Shown piece by piece: positions 46,711 to 59,500 of a DNA stretch of 64,000 bases. Under the pieces are notes generated by a model that was not told the origin of the DNA, did no database searches, and was given only the letters and a program-made list of their open reading frames with translations. The position numbers were made by a program, and so were the translations under genes. The DNA is taken from the NCBI GenBank assembly GCA_007922225.1, contig ML679954.1:18885008-18949007 (forward strand). Direction: 5' to 3'. Source of the stretch: Emydura subglobosa. Its lineage: Eukaryota > Chordata > Testudines > Chelidae. The first letter of the stretch is position 1. Each line of letters starts with the position of its first letter.

Positions 46711-48893
46711 TTTGTGAATGGTTTTCTGAATCTCCTTGTGAATGTAAAAACTTTTCATTTTGGGGCTATTCTGATGATGTCAAAATGAACCATTTCAGCA
46801 TTTCCTAAATTATTTTTGTTTCAATCAAAACAACTTGCCAAAATCAACAGGAATTCACAAACTGTTTCAGTTAACCCAAATATGCTTATTTTGACCTCCC
46901 CACAAAAAATGTTTTTGGCTGAAATTCCTTCCATCTCTAGAGACTAGTTCTAGATGTATGGAACCTTCAGTCCTGCTGTCAGTTCTAATTTTTATTTTTT
47001 ACAAAATTTTGTTTAAATTGCAGGTAGGAAAATAAATCACAAAGGGAGCAATTGATGAGTCAGGTTCATCAATGTCTAACAATATTAATTACATGGAAAT
47101 ATTGTGATACATTAACATAAAATAACATCAACAGTTTAAACAAACATGTAAGCAGGACAACTGAAACAAAGAAATGGGGGAGAGGAGAGGAATAGGATTA
47201 ATATAATCCAATAAAGCCCCTATCAATAACACTTTAAATACAGCAATCTATCATTGTTGCATAGTGTATGGAAAAGCAATTCCTTCTTTGCAACATGTCC
47301 AGAGACTAACATAAAATCAAAGAAGTATGGGAGATTGTTATACATTAGTTCTTTTTATATAAAAAAACCCAAATATATATGGAACAAAGAAACATTCTCT
47401 ATTTGCACTAATTGAGTCCAGTTTCCTGGATCCCTAATCTTAGTGTCGTCTGAAAAGGACTATTAGATTTCAAAAATGCAAGTTCCTCTCTCAAAATGCC
47501 TATTTTTCCTTAACAATTTTCTGGAACCAGTTGTTTCATTTAACTGCTGTGTAGACTTCCAATTAGCTGCCAACAACAGAAACTTCATAATGTCAAAGCC
47601 ATGCACATTTTGTCTTGATCTATGAATTGAACTCCAGATAGGTTCATTTGCCCGTACTCAAAAGGCTACCTACATGTATAGCATGCATGGCATCTCCAAA
47701 ATATGTAGGAATGTTTCTGCAGTATTGTAGCTACACAAGCAAAAGAGTAAATAGTTTTGGCATGAGTTGTGTGCATTAGAGAAGCTTATACAGACTTCAG
47801 TGTGTGTCGAGAAGAAAGATTTAACTGATTTAAAAGCAACACTGGAGACTGTGCGCTGTTGAACTCACTACTTGAAGGCTGTATGTTCAGAATATATTTC
47901 TGCTATACAGACATCTCCATTATTTTGATGTGTCTGAGTGCAAATAGTCTTGCATGTATATCCAGTACACTTTTTATTCACTGACTCTCAAGGTATGTCT
48001 ATTTTGCACAGTAACATGAATATTGTTCTGAAGTATTTCAAGATTCTTTCACAGAATACTTCTTGCTCGGGATGTGTGTACTTTGAACCTAACCATGTGC
48101 CTTATTTATGTTGAATAGTACTTTACGCCATGAGCATTCCCACTTTGGTTGAGTAGAGTTCTATTGAGTGTGAGTGAGGGTTCTATCGAGTGTGCGTAAG
48201 GGCATCGAAGTTTCAATAATATTTACATACTTTGATTTGTGCATTCATGTGTATAATTCTCAACAGAACTTGTAATATTCATGATTGAGCTCTATCTATA
48301 TTCTCATGTATATCATTGAGCATGCATATTTTTTAGTAATTCCTAAATCAAACTCATCATCTGATTATTTGTTGGATATAGCAATGGATTTTGTGCAGTG
48401 TCATAAGAAATCTTACATATAAAATTAAACAAAATGTGCTTGTCTGTCTCCAAAGTCACACTGACTTGAAATTGACGGAATGACCAAAAAACATAGGAAA
48501 ATAACTATAAATGGCAGTGAATTGAGCTTGGAGGTTCAGTTGAACGTTGAATTCCTAAATTGGGAATAATTGCTAATAGCAATAAGGCCAGAGATATAAG
48601 GGCATTAAAGAGCTTAGACACCTGCTTGGGTGGATGGGTATGAGTGAAACAGTGGTCCGTGGTGCTCAGGAAAAAAAGAAAATCAGGCCACTTCTATTTA
48701 GTTGCTCAAATAGGGATTTAGGTGGCTAGCTTTTAGGCATCCAAGTCTGAAGTCCTTTCTCAGGTCTCTTTTTGCTTGTTCTACTTCACAGCTGCACTGA
48801 TCACAACAGTATTCCTAAAGTGGAGTCTGAGTTCACACATGCTGAATTAGCTACATTTACTGACAATTTTCAATTTTGATTTCAATGGAATTA
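46711..48893. other. Unannotated; possible A/T-rich repeat at 46720-46950
   Basis: 46720-46950 ('cttttcattttggggctatt', 'atgtcaaaatgaaccatttc') may be the family hinted at in 33345-33560. The rest is AT-rich with no gene. Around 48150-48205 a phrase of about 28 bp ('ttctattgagtgtgagtgag', 'ttctatcgagtgtgcgtaag') is tandemly duplicated. Confidence 0.45.
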
Positions 48894-48970
48894 GGCGCCT
48901 AGGAACTTTTGAAAATCCCATTAGGTTTTTATCTGCATCTTTAAGTGCCTAAATACCTTTTAAAATCTGT
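48894..48970 (-). repeat. Short interspersed repeat, antisense paralogue of 24809-24862
   Basis: 'ggcgcctaggaacttttgaa', 'aatcccattaggtttttatc' and 'gtgcctaaataccttttaaa' are the complement of the unit at 24809-24862. Confidence 0.6.
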
Positions 48971-49004
48971 TTGCAGTGGTGGTGTAGTATGGGTCCCAGG
49001 ATAT

Positions 49005-49372
49005 TAGAGAGACAAGATGGGTGAGATAGTATCTTTTTATTGGACCAACTTCTGTTGGTGAAAGAGACATGCTTTTGAGCTACGCTGAGTAATTTTCTCA
49101 GATTTGAAGAAAAGCAGAGTGTCACAGCTAAATACATTGTGGAACAGATTGTTCAGCATGAGTACGTTAACACATTCTAAGGGACCATGGACCACTTAAT
49201 CCTAAATATGTCCATTATGCTAAACAATCTGTTCCGCCTTGCATTTAGCTGTGACACTCTGAACTCTTTTTCAAGTCTGGGAAAGTTACTCAGTATAGCT
49301 CAAAAGCTTTTCTCTTTCACCAACAGAAGTTGGTCCAATAAAAAGATATTACCTCACCTACCTTGTCTCTCT
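49005..49372. mobile_element. Long inverted-repeat element, Penelope-like terminal sequence
   Basis: Two arms of about 155 bp, 49005-49160 and 49219-49372, are near-complements. The left arm reads 'tttattggaccaacttctgt', 'tggtgaaagagacatgct', 'gtgtcacagctaaatacatt', 'ggaacagattgttcagcat'; the right arm reads the same phrases inverted. The central loop is about 58 bp. From memory this sequence is the terminal part of a turtle repeat whose longer copies encode a GIY-YIG/reverse transcriptase of the Penelope type, which often ends in inverted copies. No coding part is present here. The frames at 48949-49137 (-) and 49187-49462 (+) are two images of the same repeat, one per arm, and not genes. 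Confidence 0.65.
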
Positions 49373-50794
<1,422 letters not shown>

Positions 50795-51060
50795 TTTAAA
50801 CACTTGGAGCATACTGATTAGAATAATAGAAGTTAAAAGTTAAAGAACCTTTAGGTCATCTAACCTATCCCCTGTAAATGCAGAACACTCATTCTAGCAT
50901 TTGGCCCACTATAACTTAAAATCTTAAAATCATAAGCACTAGAGTTTAACACTTCCTCTGAAAGACTATTCCACTGTCGGAAAGATCTGTCAGGAAGTCT
51001 TCCCTATTATTTAGCATGAACATCCCTTTTCTTAGTTTCTTCCTATTCCTGTTGTTTTGC
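50795..51060 (-). mobile_element. Old CR1-like LINE 3' fragment, antisense
   Basis: 'ctttaggtcatctaacctat', 'ctctgaaagactattccact', 'ggaagtcttccctattattt' and 'ttcttcctattcctgttgtt' follow the usual antisense CR1 3' order (3' end, LPxxV region, upstream). Much more diverged than the copies at 54445 and 62050. Confidence 0.5.
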
Positions 51061-51339
51061 TGCTTTCAATAATTCTTCATTTCTTTTTTGGTGTTCATCT
51101 CTTTGTTACCTTATGCTGGATGCCTCCCCCTGCTCCATGCCCTCCAAACCATGATTTGAGCTGTTTAGAGAGTCTTTCCTCTCTTTGTGTCACACAAGGG
51201 ATTCTACAAACAAACAAACAAACAGGAAAATTGGATCTTTTCCTCTCTCCCTTCCCTGAGAGAGAGGGAAATCAGAGTAAAATTAAAAAGCAAAGGTGGC
51301 TATTTTCACAGGCAGTCTTTTAGTCACCCTTTTGCGGTT

Positions 51340-51640
51340 TTGTCTTATTTGCAGGTATAATGTCTTTAATCAGGGTTAGGGGCTGCCTCCGGCCCCTCCT
51401 TTGGGTAACCCCTGGTTTATACGTGCTTCATGCAGTCTCAGGGCAGCAAGTTCTGCAACTGTCTTCCTCTTTACTGATCTGTCCCCCTAGTCAGTTATCT
51501 CTGAAGTGCAGCAATCTTCTCCCGAGTCACCACCCTTCCTTTGGCAGGATTTCCCTTTTTAAGCTTCCTTCCTCCAGGCAGATCAAGTCTTACAGGTGCA
51601 CCTCATTAGTGCTGGCTGAGCCCAGAAGAGCTTGTTAATC
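51340..51640 (-). repeat. Possible LTR of the adjacent gypsy element, antisense
   Basis: On the minus strand a TATA-like 'gcttaaaaaggg' near 51555 precedes an ATTAAA near 51370, in the order of an LTR promoter and poly-A signal, directly downstream of the pol remnant. Borders and a second LTR were not found, so this is tentative. Confidence 0.3.
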
Positions 51641-51729
51641 TCCTTTCTACTAGACTGAAGGAATGACCGCTCAGAATCAAACCCCGCAAGTTGGAAAGGC
51701 AGTTCTGGGGCAGGTCATCTCCATCTCTG

Positions 51730-52605
51730 ATTTCCCATAAAAAGGAACTGGCATTAGCATGATCCATTCCCACCTAGTCTTGCACTTTAAAACTATAGGG
51801 TTATAGCATCATGTACCCTTGCATTATATATGGGTTCACATCTTTCATAGTATGGAGCCAGTAGAGAGAAGCATGGTCTGTGATCTCAAGGAGAAGGGGA
51901 TACCAAACAGATAATACCTGAGGGAATCCATGGCCTATTTGATCTCTAGTGCTGCCTTTTCAATAATTGAGTGTGCCTCTTCTCTAGGGAGTAGCTTCTT
52001 AGTCAGGTATAGTATTAGGTGGTGTTCTCCTTTAAAGTCGTCATGAGAGCATGGCACTTAGGCAGACATCTGAGGTATCTATGTGCAATATGAATTCACC
52101 GAAAAAATCGGGGCCGAAGAGCATAGGTGCCTAGCATAGTTGTGCCTTCAGTTCATTAAAAGCTTCCTTGTGGTTCCCATCACCCTGGATCTTTTTGAGT
52201 TTTTTTCCTTTTATGAGGTCTGTAATGCAGGATGAGATTGAGGTAAAGCTGTGGATAAACTGTCAATAATAACTTGCAAGGCTGAGAAAACACCTTACTT
52301 GTCTCTTCTTCCAGGGAATAGGGCATGCTGTTAGGGCCTGTGTCTTATCAATCACTGGTTTCATGAAGCTGCACCCTCCATGGTACCACAAATAGGGTGC
52401 CTCAGTTATGGCTAGTCTACACGTTGTGGGGTTGGCCATAAAACCTGCATTTTAAAAGCAGTGTTAAAGGCCCTTCGAGTGCTGCAAGTGGCCTCCCGAG
52501 ATAGGACTATGAATGACAATATCATCTGTGTAGGCCACAGCATACTGATGGTGCAGCCTTATTAGTAACACTAGGAAAAGCATGCCAGTTGCTTAGTCAG
52601 GAGAT
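51730..52605 (-). pseudogene. Ty3/gypsy pol remnant (RT and RNase H), antisense
   Basis: On the minus strand the segment starts within reverse transcriptase and continues through the connection domain and RNase H towards integrase. The RT catalytic box is readable as YTDDIVIHS (codons at 52521-52532), a variant of YLDD. Then come NAGFMANPTTC, the connection-type segment FLSLASYY, EFILHIDTSDV, which opens RNase H, and further on REEAHSIIEKAALEIK and DSLRYYLFG. VGMDHANASSF near 51750 corresponds to the '..G..H.NADALSR' tail. Frameshifts and stops interrupt it. The N-terminal RT, protease and gag are missing. It was not visible as a single open frame. The superfamily assignment is firm; the lineage is unknown. 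Confidence 0.82.
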
Positions 52606-54444
52606 GAGGGGAAATTACATTGCTCTTTAATAACAAAGTGCTTATCTTCATTATTGCTGTCACATTTTTAGCAGAAGACGTTTATTACTCGGTTTCTGTT
52701 ATGCTAAATATACAACCTTTATCTTCAATGAGTTTTTCAGATAGGTAAATAAAGCAACATAAGCTATTAGATGAGAGACTTCTATTTAAAAGGGAACACT
52801 GTTACTAATCTCTCGACATTGTTTAAACTAATCTCACATGGTTTTGGTATGAAAATTACAGTAGTCACTTACTATGAAAGAATAACCTATTAACAGTAAG
52901 AAATGGTATAATAATGAGGAAAGAGAATGTGGGGGCTAATCACTTTCCTACCAACTGCCATTATGAGTCTCTCTGATAGCCTGCTAACAGCTGTCTACTT
53001 CTCCTTCCCTTTCCTTAGCAACCTTGCTTACAAGCAGATTGGGATTCCACAATGTGATGGTTTCCATGGCAAAATGGATTACGAATGCAGCTCACTTGTA
53101 AATTCAACTCCCTCTTTTTTAACTGAAGTGAAAACTACCAGAGAGTTCTACAATTGCAGAGCTGTAGTTTTAGATGTCTATTAAATTTAGTGTGTGTGTG
53201 TGGGGGGAGGGGCTATTAAATTTAATATCCAATGTTAACTTTGACTTATCTACAACAGAAAGAACAGTAGCATGGACTTCCAGAGAGAGAGCCTCTGGTC
53301 TGGCATTTATTAGATGATATAAAATAATTTTAAGACAGAATGAATGGTTTTGGGATAAACCCATTTTTGTCAGTTATGGCAGAAATATCAGGATGGAGTT
53401 TCATCCTTAGCTCAGCATTTCTTGGCTCTTCATAATTTGAGAACACTGCTTAAATTTTTGTGGCATTCTTATGTTATATTAAGATGCATGTTCGTGCTTA
53501 TTATGTCACTTTGACTCTGAGAAGTACAACTGGGGAATAAATGTGAGGAAATGTTTTGTTTCCTTACTCCACCATCTACAATACTGACCACTTAATTATT
53601 AGAGAGAGTAACTAACAGCTTTAGTCCATGCCCATTACAATCACGACTATCTGTCCTGGTTTTACTCTTGCCTGCCTGGTATTATCTGCTCTAGTTAGCA
53701 TAAATCAGGTCGTAAATATCTGCCATAAGAAATATATAGTCTTCAGGAGGAGCACATCAGAAAGCAAGAATGACCCCAGTCTTGCAACTCATGCTAGCAT
53801 ATTGCTTCTACACCATCAAAGAAAGAATAGTACCTTCTGAATCACCAACAGAACTTTAACACCTGACTTTTCCCTAAAAATCTTCTATTCAAGCACTGAT
53901 TAGACTGGCTCTGCTTAGCACAGGAGACATGATGATTCCAGGAGTCATGACTGTTCATCTTATGGCTGTTTGTCTTTTTAAAATGAGAATCAAATCGCTT
54001 AATTTGTTTCTTTGACATACTGCATAATGGAGTTTATTGCAGATGTCAATAGACTCAGATTATTAAGCATTAGTTGCTAAGGGAGTTTTGAATGAATGAG
54101 TGAGGTTCATATAGTGGATTTTTGTAAATCCTCTATATTTATACAGCAGTAGAATATTTTCCTCGGATTCGGTTGTGCCTGGTGTTTCATTTTTGATAAA
54201 GTGACACGTATTCAGACAAAATGGCAGTTCATAATATGTATGCACAACTTGTAAATCTACTGACCTCTAGAGTGTACCTTTTCTACTTTTATACTCCCAA
54301 GTAAATAATACCAGCAAATCTTTAGTCTCTCACTTTATTTTCTTTTCTTGACAGAAAGAGAAAAGGAAACCATGTTCTGTGCTCTCCTTCTTAGAAATTA
54401 ATTTAAGGAGATGACTAGAGTACTATTTTTTTTGGATAGAGATG
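52606..54444. other. No feature recognised
   Basis: AT-rich; a TG/G-rich simple tract at 53191-53210. The frame at 52927-53184 (+) has no domain. No host exon seen. Confidence 0.5.
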
Positions 54445-55115
54445 GATTAATAGATTCCAGGGCCACAAGGGACCATTGTGATCATCCTATCTGACCTCCT
54501 GTATAACACAGATATGCTTTGGGAAAGTACTGCTATCTTTTAGAAAAACATCCAATCTTGATTTAAAAATTATCCATGATGGAGAATCTGTGACCCTTCG
54601 TTAATTGTTCCAATGTTTAATTACTCTGATTGTTTTAAGTTTATGCCTTATTTCCAGTCTGAATTTCTCAATCTTCAGCGTCAAGCCATTGGATCATTTT
54701 ATATCTTTCTCTGCTAGATTGAAGAGTCCATTATCAATTATTTGTTCCCCATGGAGGTACTCATAGACTATTCAAGTTATTCCTTTACCTTCTATTTATT
54801 AAGCTAAATAGATAGACTCAAGGAATTCAGTAACTATAAGGCATGTTTTCTAATCCTTTAATCATTCTTGTGGCTCCTCTCTGAACCCTCTCCAATATTT
54901 CAACATCCTCCTTGGGCTGTGGACATTAGAACTGGGCACAGTATTCCAGCAGTGGTTGCCAAATACAGAGATAAAATAACCTCTCTATTCCGACTCAGGA
55001 TTTTCCTGTTTATGCATCCAAGGATCTCATTAGCCTTTTAGCCATAACATCACACTGGGAGCTCATGTTTACTTGATTATCCACCCCAACCTCTCTTTTT
55101 TCAAGACAGTAAAGT
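54445..55115 (-). mobile_element. CR1 LINE, 3' part, antisense
   Basis: The plus strand begins 'atagattccagggccacaag' and 'ctgacctcctgtataacaca', the antisense CR1 3' end. Minus-strand coding pieces include RLEIRHKLKTIRVIKHWNN and, further upstream in the element, LKYWRGFREEP. These match the end of CR1 ORF2. Frameshifts and stops are present; 5'-truncated. Same subfamily as 62050-62862. Confidence 0.85.
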
Positions 55116-56351
55116 ATGTAAAAGAAGATCCAATCAAGACATCAGTGAATTAATCTTTCCTAGTGCTTTCTAGGTCACAGATCTCAAATATTCCATTGGA
55201 CCCTGGCTTTGCAAGTTGAACAATAGGTCGTATTTAGTATGACTTTTGATCCAATCTCCTATTTTTCGAAATAGGTGATTGACATTTTTCCCACATAAAT
55301 TATTTAAGTTCTTAAGTTTAAGTTCTTGCCTTTCTTGGGATACCACACGTTTGTATTTTAAAAATTTCTTCCATGTAATAACTAGAATTTTCAATGTAGT
55401 TCCCCATTTTAAGCCTACAGAACGGCTCTCGTGTCCGTGGAATCTTTCGAAAGAGAAGAAGTGCAACCAAAGTACAAGTATACATTGCACTCTACTACTA
55501 CTAACTGATTCAGGAAGTAATTCAAGCAGCCCATTTTAAAATGAGGCAAAGAAAAGTATAGGGAAAAAGTACCCATTTAAGGTACTTTGCACTTCACTCT
55601 GAAAAGACTAGTGTAAGAGGTTCCTTCTCCTGACTATAAATCAGTGTGCCAATCTGCAGTAGAAATTCCAGCTCTGTAACTACATTCACCTGCAATCTGC
55701 TAATGAAAATGCCTACAAAACCACCCACCCATAACTATTTAGAATGGCATTCTGCTGGCACAGTGACACTTTACCTCGCCCGAGCCTGAAATATATAAAT
55801 TCTCTCTCTCCTCTAGTTAAAGCAACAGCTTTGGGCTAAAATGATCCCTTCACAATTAATATCAGCAATAATTCTCTAAACATGCACAGTGAGAGTTGTT
55901 TGAATGTCAACAGCTGTAGCCCAATTACCATTTCCTGACATTGGGGTTGAGTCTATAGCAGAAGCCAGGCTGGAGATCAATTTTATTCTTCTAAATCTTA
56001 CTTAAGCTGTACATATAGGAGGAGAACTTGCACACCTTATTTTGTGCACATATGAGATTAGCATCCCCTGTTTAGGAAATCTGTCTAAAATATTTTCCAT
56101 GTTTTTAATCATGTAATCCTTTTTAAAATGTTTGTGAAGCTTAGTTGGATTTGGAGCCTTTTGTAAACTGTTAAGTGTTTTGGCTTGAAATGTTCTTTAC
56201 TGTTAGGATTGCAAAAGTTTAGTGACAAATATCTGTGGTAATATTTAAAATGTCAATCTAATTTGATTGCATGATTAGTTTCTTGTCCTCGAATTGGTTG
56301 AGCCTATTTTATGGTGACAAAGGGAAAGGAGAATCTATTTTGCATTCTCTG
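55116..56351. other. No feature recognised
   Basis: AT-rich. The frames at 55170-55490 (-) and 55279-55539 (+) overlap in antiphase and neither has a known domain. Confidence 0.5.
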
Positions 56352-56556
56352 TCAGCCAATCAGAAAAGCTGCTGGTGTCAGGAGCAAAGAGTAACTGTGT
56401 GCAGTTGCGTACGTGCGTGCACAGGACTGCTTACCAAGCCATCCTAAATAGCATTCAGCATCTTGTGGGTAGTGGCCACACCTGGCAGTTCCCCAAAGCC
56501 ACAGGAGAGGAGGAAGCGCAGTTGACCATATATATATGGTCACGTGGCTCACGTGG
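56352..56556. promoter_or_regulatory. Cluster: CCAAT box, 20-bp palindrome, tandem CACGTG E-boxes
   Basis: CAGCCAATCAG near 56353 is a strong NF-Y-type CCAAT site. A perfect 20-bp palindrome TGACCATATATATATGGTCA lies at 56523-56542. Overlapping its edge are two perfect CACGTG sites, 56541-56546 and 56550-56555, 9 bp apart. The cluster could be a promoter or enhancer fragment or part of an unrecognised LTR. No linked gene is visible, so function is unknown. Confidence 0.35.
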
Positions 56557-59500
56557 TCTCCTTGTCCACACACAACCATCCCTTGCCCAAACTCTCCTTG
56601 TGTTGATGGAAGGGAAATAGTGTGGACACAGAAGGTCAAGTGTCCTGGCAGGAGCCTGAATAGTTTTGCATATCATTAATAAGAAAGCAAATGCTGAGAA
56701 TTCTGAGGCTCCCCATTTCTAGCTTTTTATATGTAGTTTTATTACACTGAGACTAGTTTTCACATCATGTAGCTATGTTAATGTCGGATTTGCATGTTTT
56801 TCCCTCATTTCTCCCCCATCCCCTTTTCTTATGGGGCATAAGGCACAGAAATGGAATCTAGTAGGAAACTGTGTGGCCTTTCTGCTAACACAGCATAACA
56901 ATTATGTCTTCAGCTTCAAACATTTTTCCTTTGCTCCAGCTGCCCAAAATTCTGGTGTGAAGCTACACACCTGGTTAGCTGACCTATTGGGAGTCTGCCA
57001 CATCTCCATATGCTCTAGACAGAGACAGGGAAGAGGAAAACACAGTGGCAAGACCAATAGTTACCCACTAGTGACATCGCAGTAGAGGAAATGCCTTCTA
57101 CGCCCTCAGCAGGACATCGTTGGTCTGACTAAACAAACTTAGGTCTCCCACAGAACAGACAAAGTTTCTGGTGGTCTACTTCCTGGTCATGCTGACTGAG
57201 AGCAGCCCCAAAATGATGGCAAAGTGCTCGGATCTGGGACACTGCCTGCACCCATTCGCTGGAAAGATCAAACAGCTGATGTTCTCCTTGTGGCTGCCAA
57301 CTTCCCATCCTAGTTATCCAACCTTGCAGCCTGAGCAAGGGGAACCTCATAGCACAGGCTCCAGTACAGATGCCCTGGCTGCTCCTGGAGGTGGTCTGTA
57401 TCAAAACGTTAACCATTTCTTGCCTCTATCACCTACACAATATGCTATCAAACTAAGCAACTTGTTTGGATAGGACCTTGTGCTTTACAAAAGTTAATCT
57501 CCACTAAACACAGATGAATTAAAACTAGTATAGGCTAGAAGCACTTTTTGTGCTAGGGGATTTTTATTGGTTTTCTATTAATAAAACAAAAAAAGTCAAA
57601 ATAAAATATTTCCAAGAGATCTGCAGAATTGTGGGTGATCTGAATATTATACAGCCTGGGTTACCTATCTGCATGTTTTGCTGCAAAGACAAATGTATGA
57701 CATTGTTTATTAAGTATGCTATAAAAATACGTTGTGCTGTAGAATAACATGATTGGAAATTACACAGCTTTTAAATTAAGATCTAATATTTACTTTCGCT
57801 TTCTTGTTCTTAATATTTCCTCTCATTATAGAAGGAAACATTTTGCTGAAATGGTGACTCAAAGTACTTTTCTTATTATGTCTGTGGATTATAAGGAAGA
57901 TGTTATGCAGTTGCTCCTGCATGACCTAACTATATTGGATGTATCGTACTGACTTTAGTGCTATAATCCTCCTTTGCAATGTTTCATGCACTGTAAAAGC
58001 ATATAAGTAGTATGAATTGTTTGCTATAGCTAAGAAGCCAATAAGCAGTATTATCCATGATACTCTCTAATTTTTTCTAAATTACAGAATTACTCCCACA
58101 GTTTAACAAGTTTGACATTCAGGTTTGGATTTAATTTATCCTGTAAGGCAGACATGTTTTGACATCTTAATAATTAGAATATGCAGAAGTGTAGGGCATC
58201 TAAGTTTGTAGTTTTAGGTTGTGGGTTTTGCCTTTTTTTTTTTTTTTTTAATTTTGCCTTGAAAAATTAATTGATCTGCATTAGCAAAGTTAAGTTTCAC
58301 CCGCACCGCCCACCCAGCAAATCTATTCTAATTTCAGTGGCATTTTGGATACACAGGATCCAGGTCCTTTTGTTTATATTTTAAATGATTAACCATTTGC
58401 TGTTGGATAATCAGAGGAACCGACGACAGTGGGTGACACCAAGAGGAATTCTGGCTGATTTCACACTGCTGTTGGGGAAGACAGTGAAGCATTCATTCCC
58501 TTCTTGGCTTGGCCAACTCCACTGAATTGAGCTGTCAGCCAAGGACAGAGTAATGGCCAATTAGCGATGAATAACCCTTGTGCATGGCAACTCTAATGTA
58601 TCCCAGCAGATGGTACAGAGAAAATAAGGCTCTCCAATACTACTTCCTTAGTAGAAGAAACCCAGGATGGCAGCAACAAGGAGTCTGCACAAGTTTTAGC
58701 AGATTGCACAAAATAAAATTTTGCATCTGCTATATTGAGAGAATGCTGGTCTCATTTGTCCTATAAAAAGGCAAACTCTCTCCCTTACTAATTAAATGTG
58801 CATGTGCCAGATTAATAAAATCATGGCACCCTTTATTAGCTTATAAAGCTTGGGTTTATTTTTTTGTTTGTTTGGGGGTTTTATACACTTCAAAGATATG
58901 TTACAACAAATGATTAATGAGACAGCTTCATAAACCTTCCTGCAATCAACTGAGCTCAGTTAATTATCTAAAACTGCCTTTAAGAACCATTTGCAGGTAC
59001 AGAATAGTGCTGTTCTAAAATGACATGGTGAGAGATTAAATATTAATTATTTATCTTCCAGTATTTCTGTGCAGAACAGAATTCTCTACATTTCCCCATG
59101 CCCTTTAAAAGCTGGTTTAATTTCTTCTCTGAGGCAGAATGTAGTCATGCACTCTTTCCAATCAAATAATAATGCTGATTTCAATTCCATAATATCTAGG
59201 ATGCATACTCAGAATCCTTCATGTTCTGGTTTAAAAAAAAAAAAATTCCTATGGTCGTGATTCTGTGCTTGTTGAAGTAAGCGTCAAACCTCTAATTGAT
59301 TCGGTGATGCAGGAACAGACCCTATGGTCTATAAACTATACTCTCCAGCATTTTAAGAAATTAATGTAAATAGTTTTGTTTTTTAAGAAACCACTTTTAT
59401 ATACAGTAGACAAATGAAAACTCTAAGCAGACTTATTATTAGTGCCATTGCAAATAAAGTTACCTTTTTTATTGTAAATACACAATGTGGAATGTTAAGA

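Noticed and set aside
56523..56542. Serum-response CArG box
   Set aside because: The spacing is CC(A/T)10GG, not CC(A/T)6GG.
57129..57473. Gag-like zinc knuckle in a minus-strand frame (CLFCGRP)
   Set aside because: Only the first two cysteines of a possible CCHC motif are present, and no neighbouring gag or pol homology supports it.
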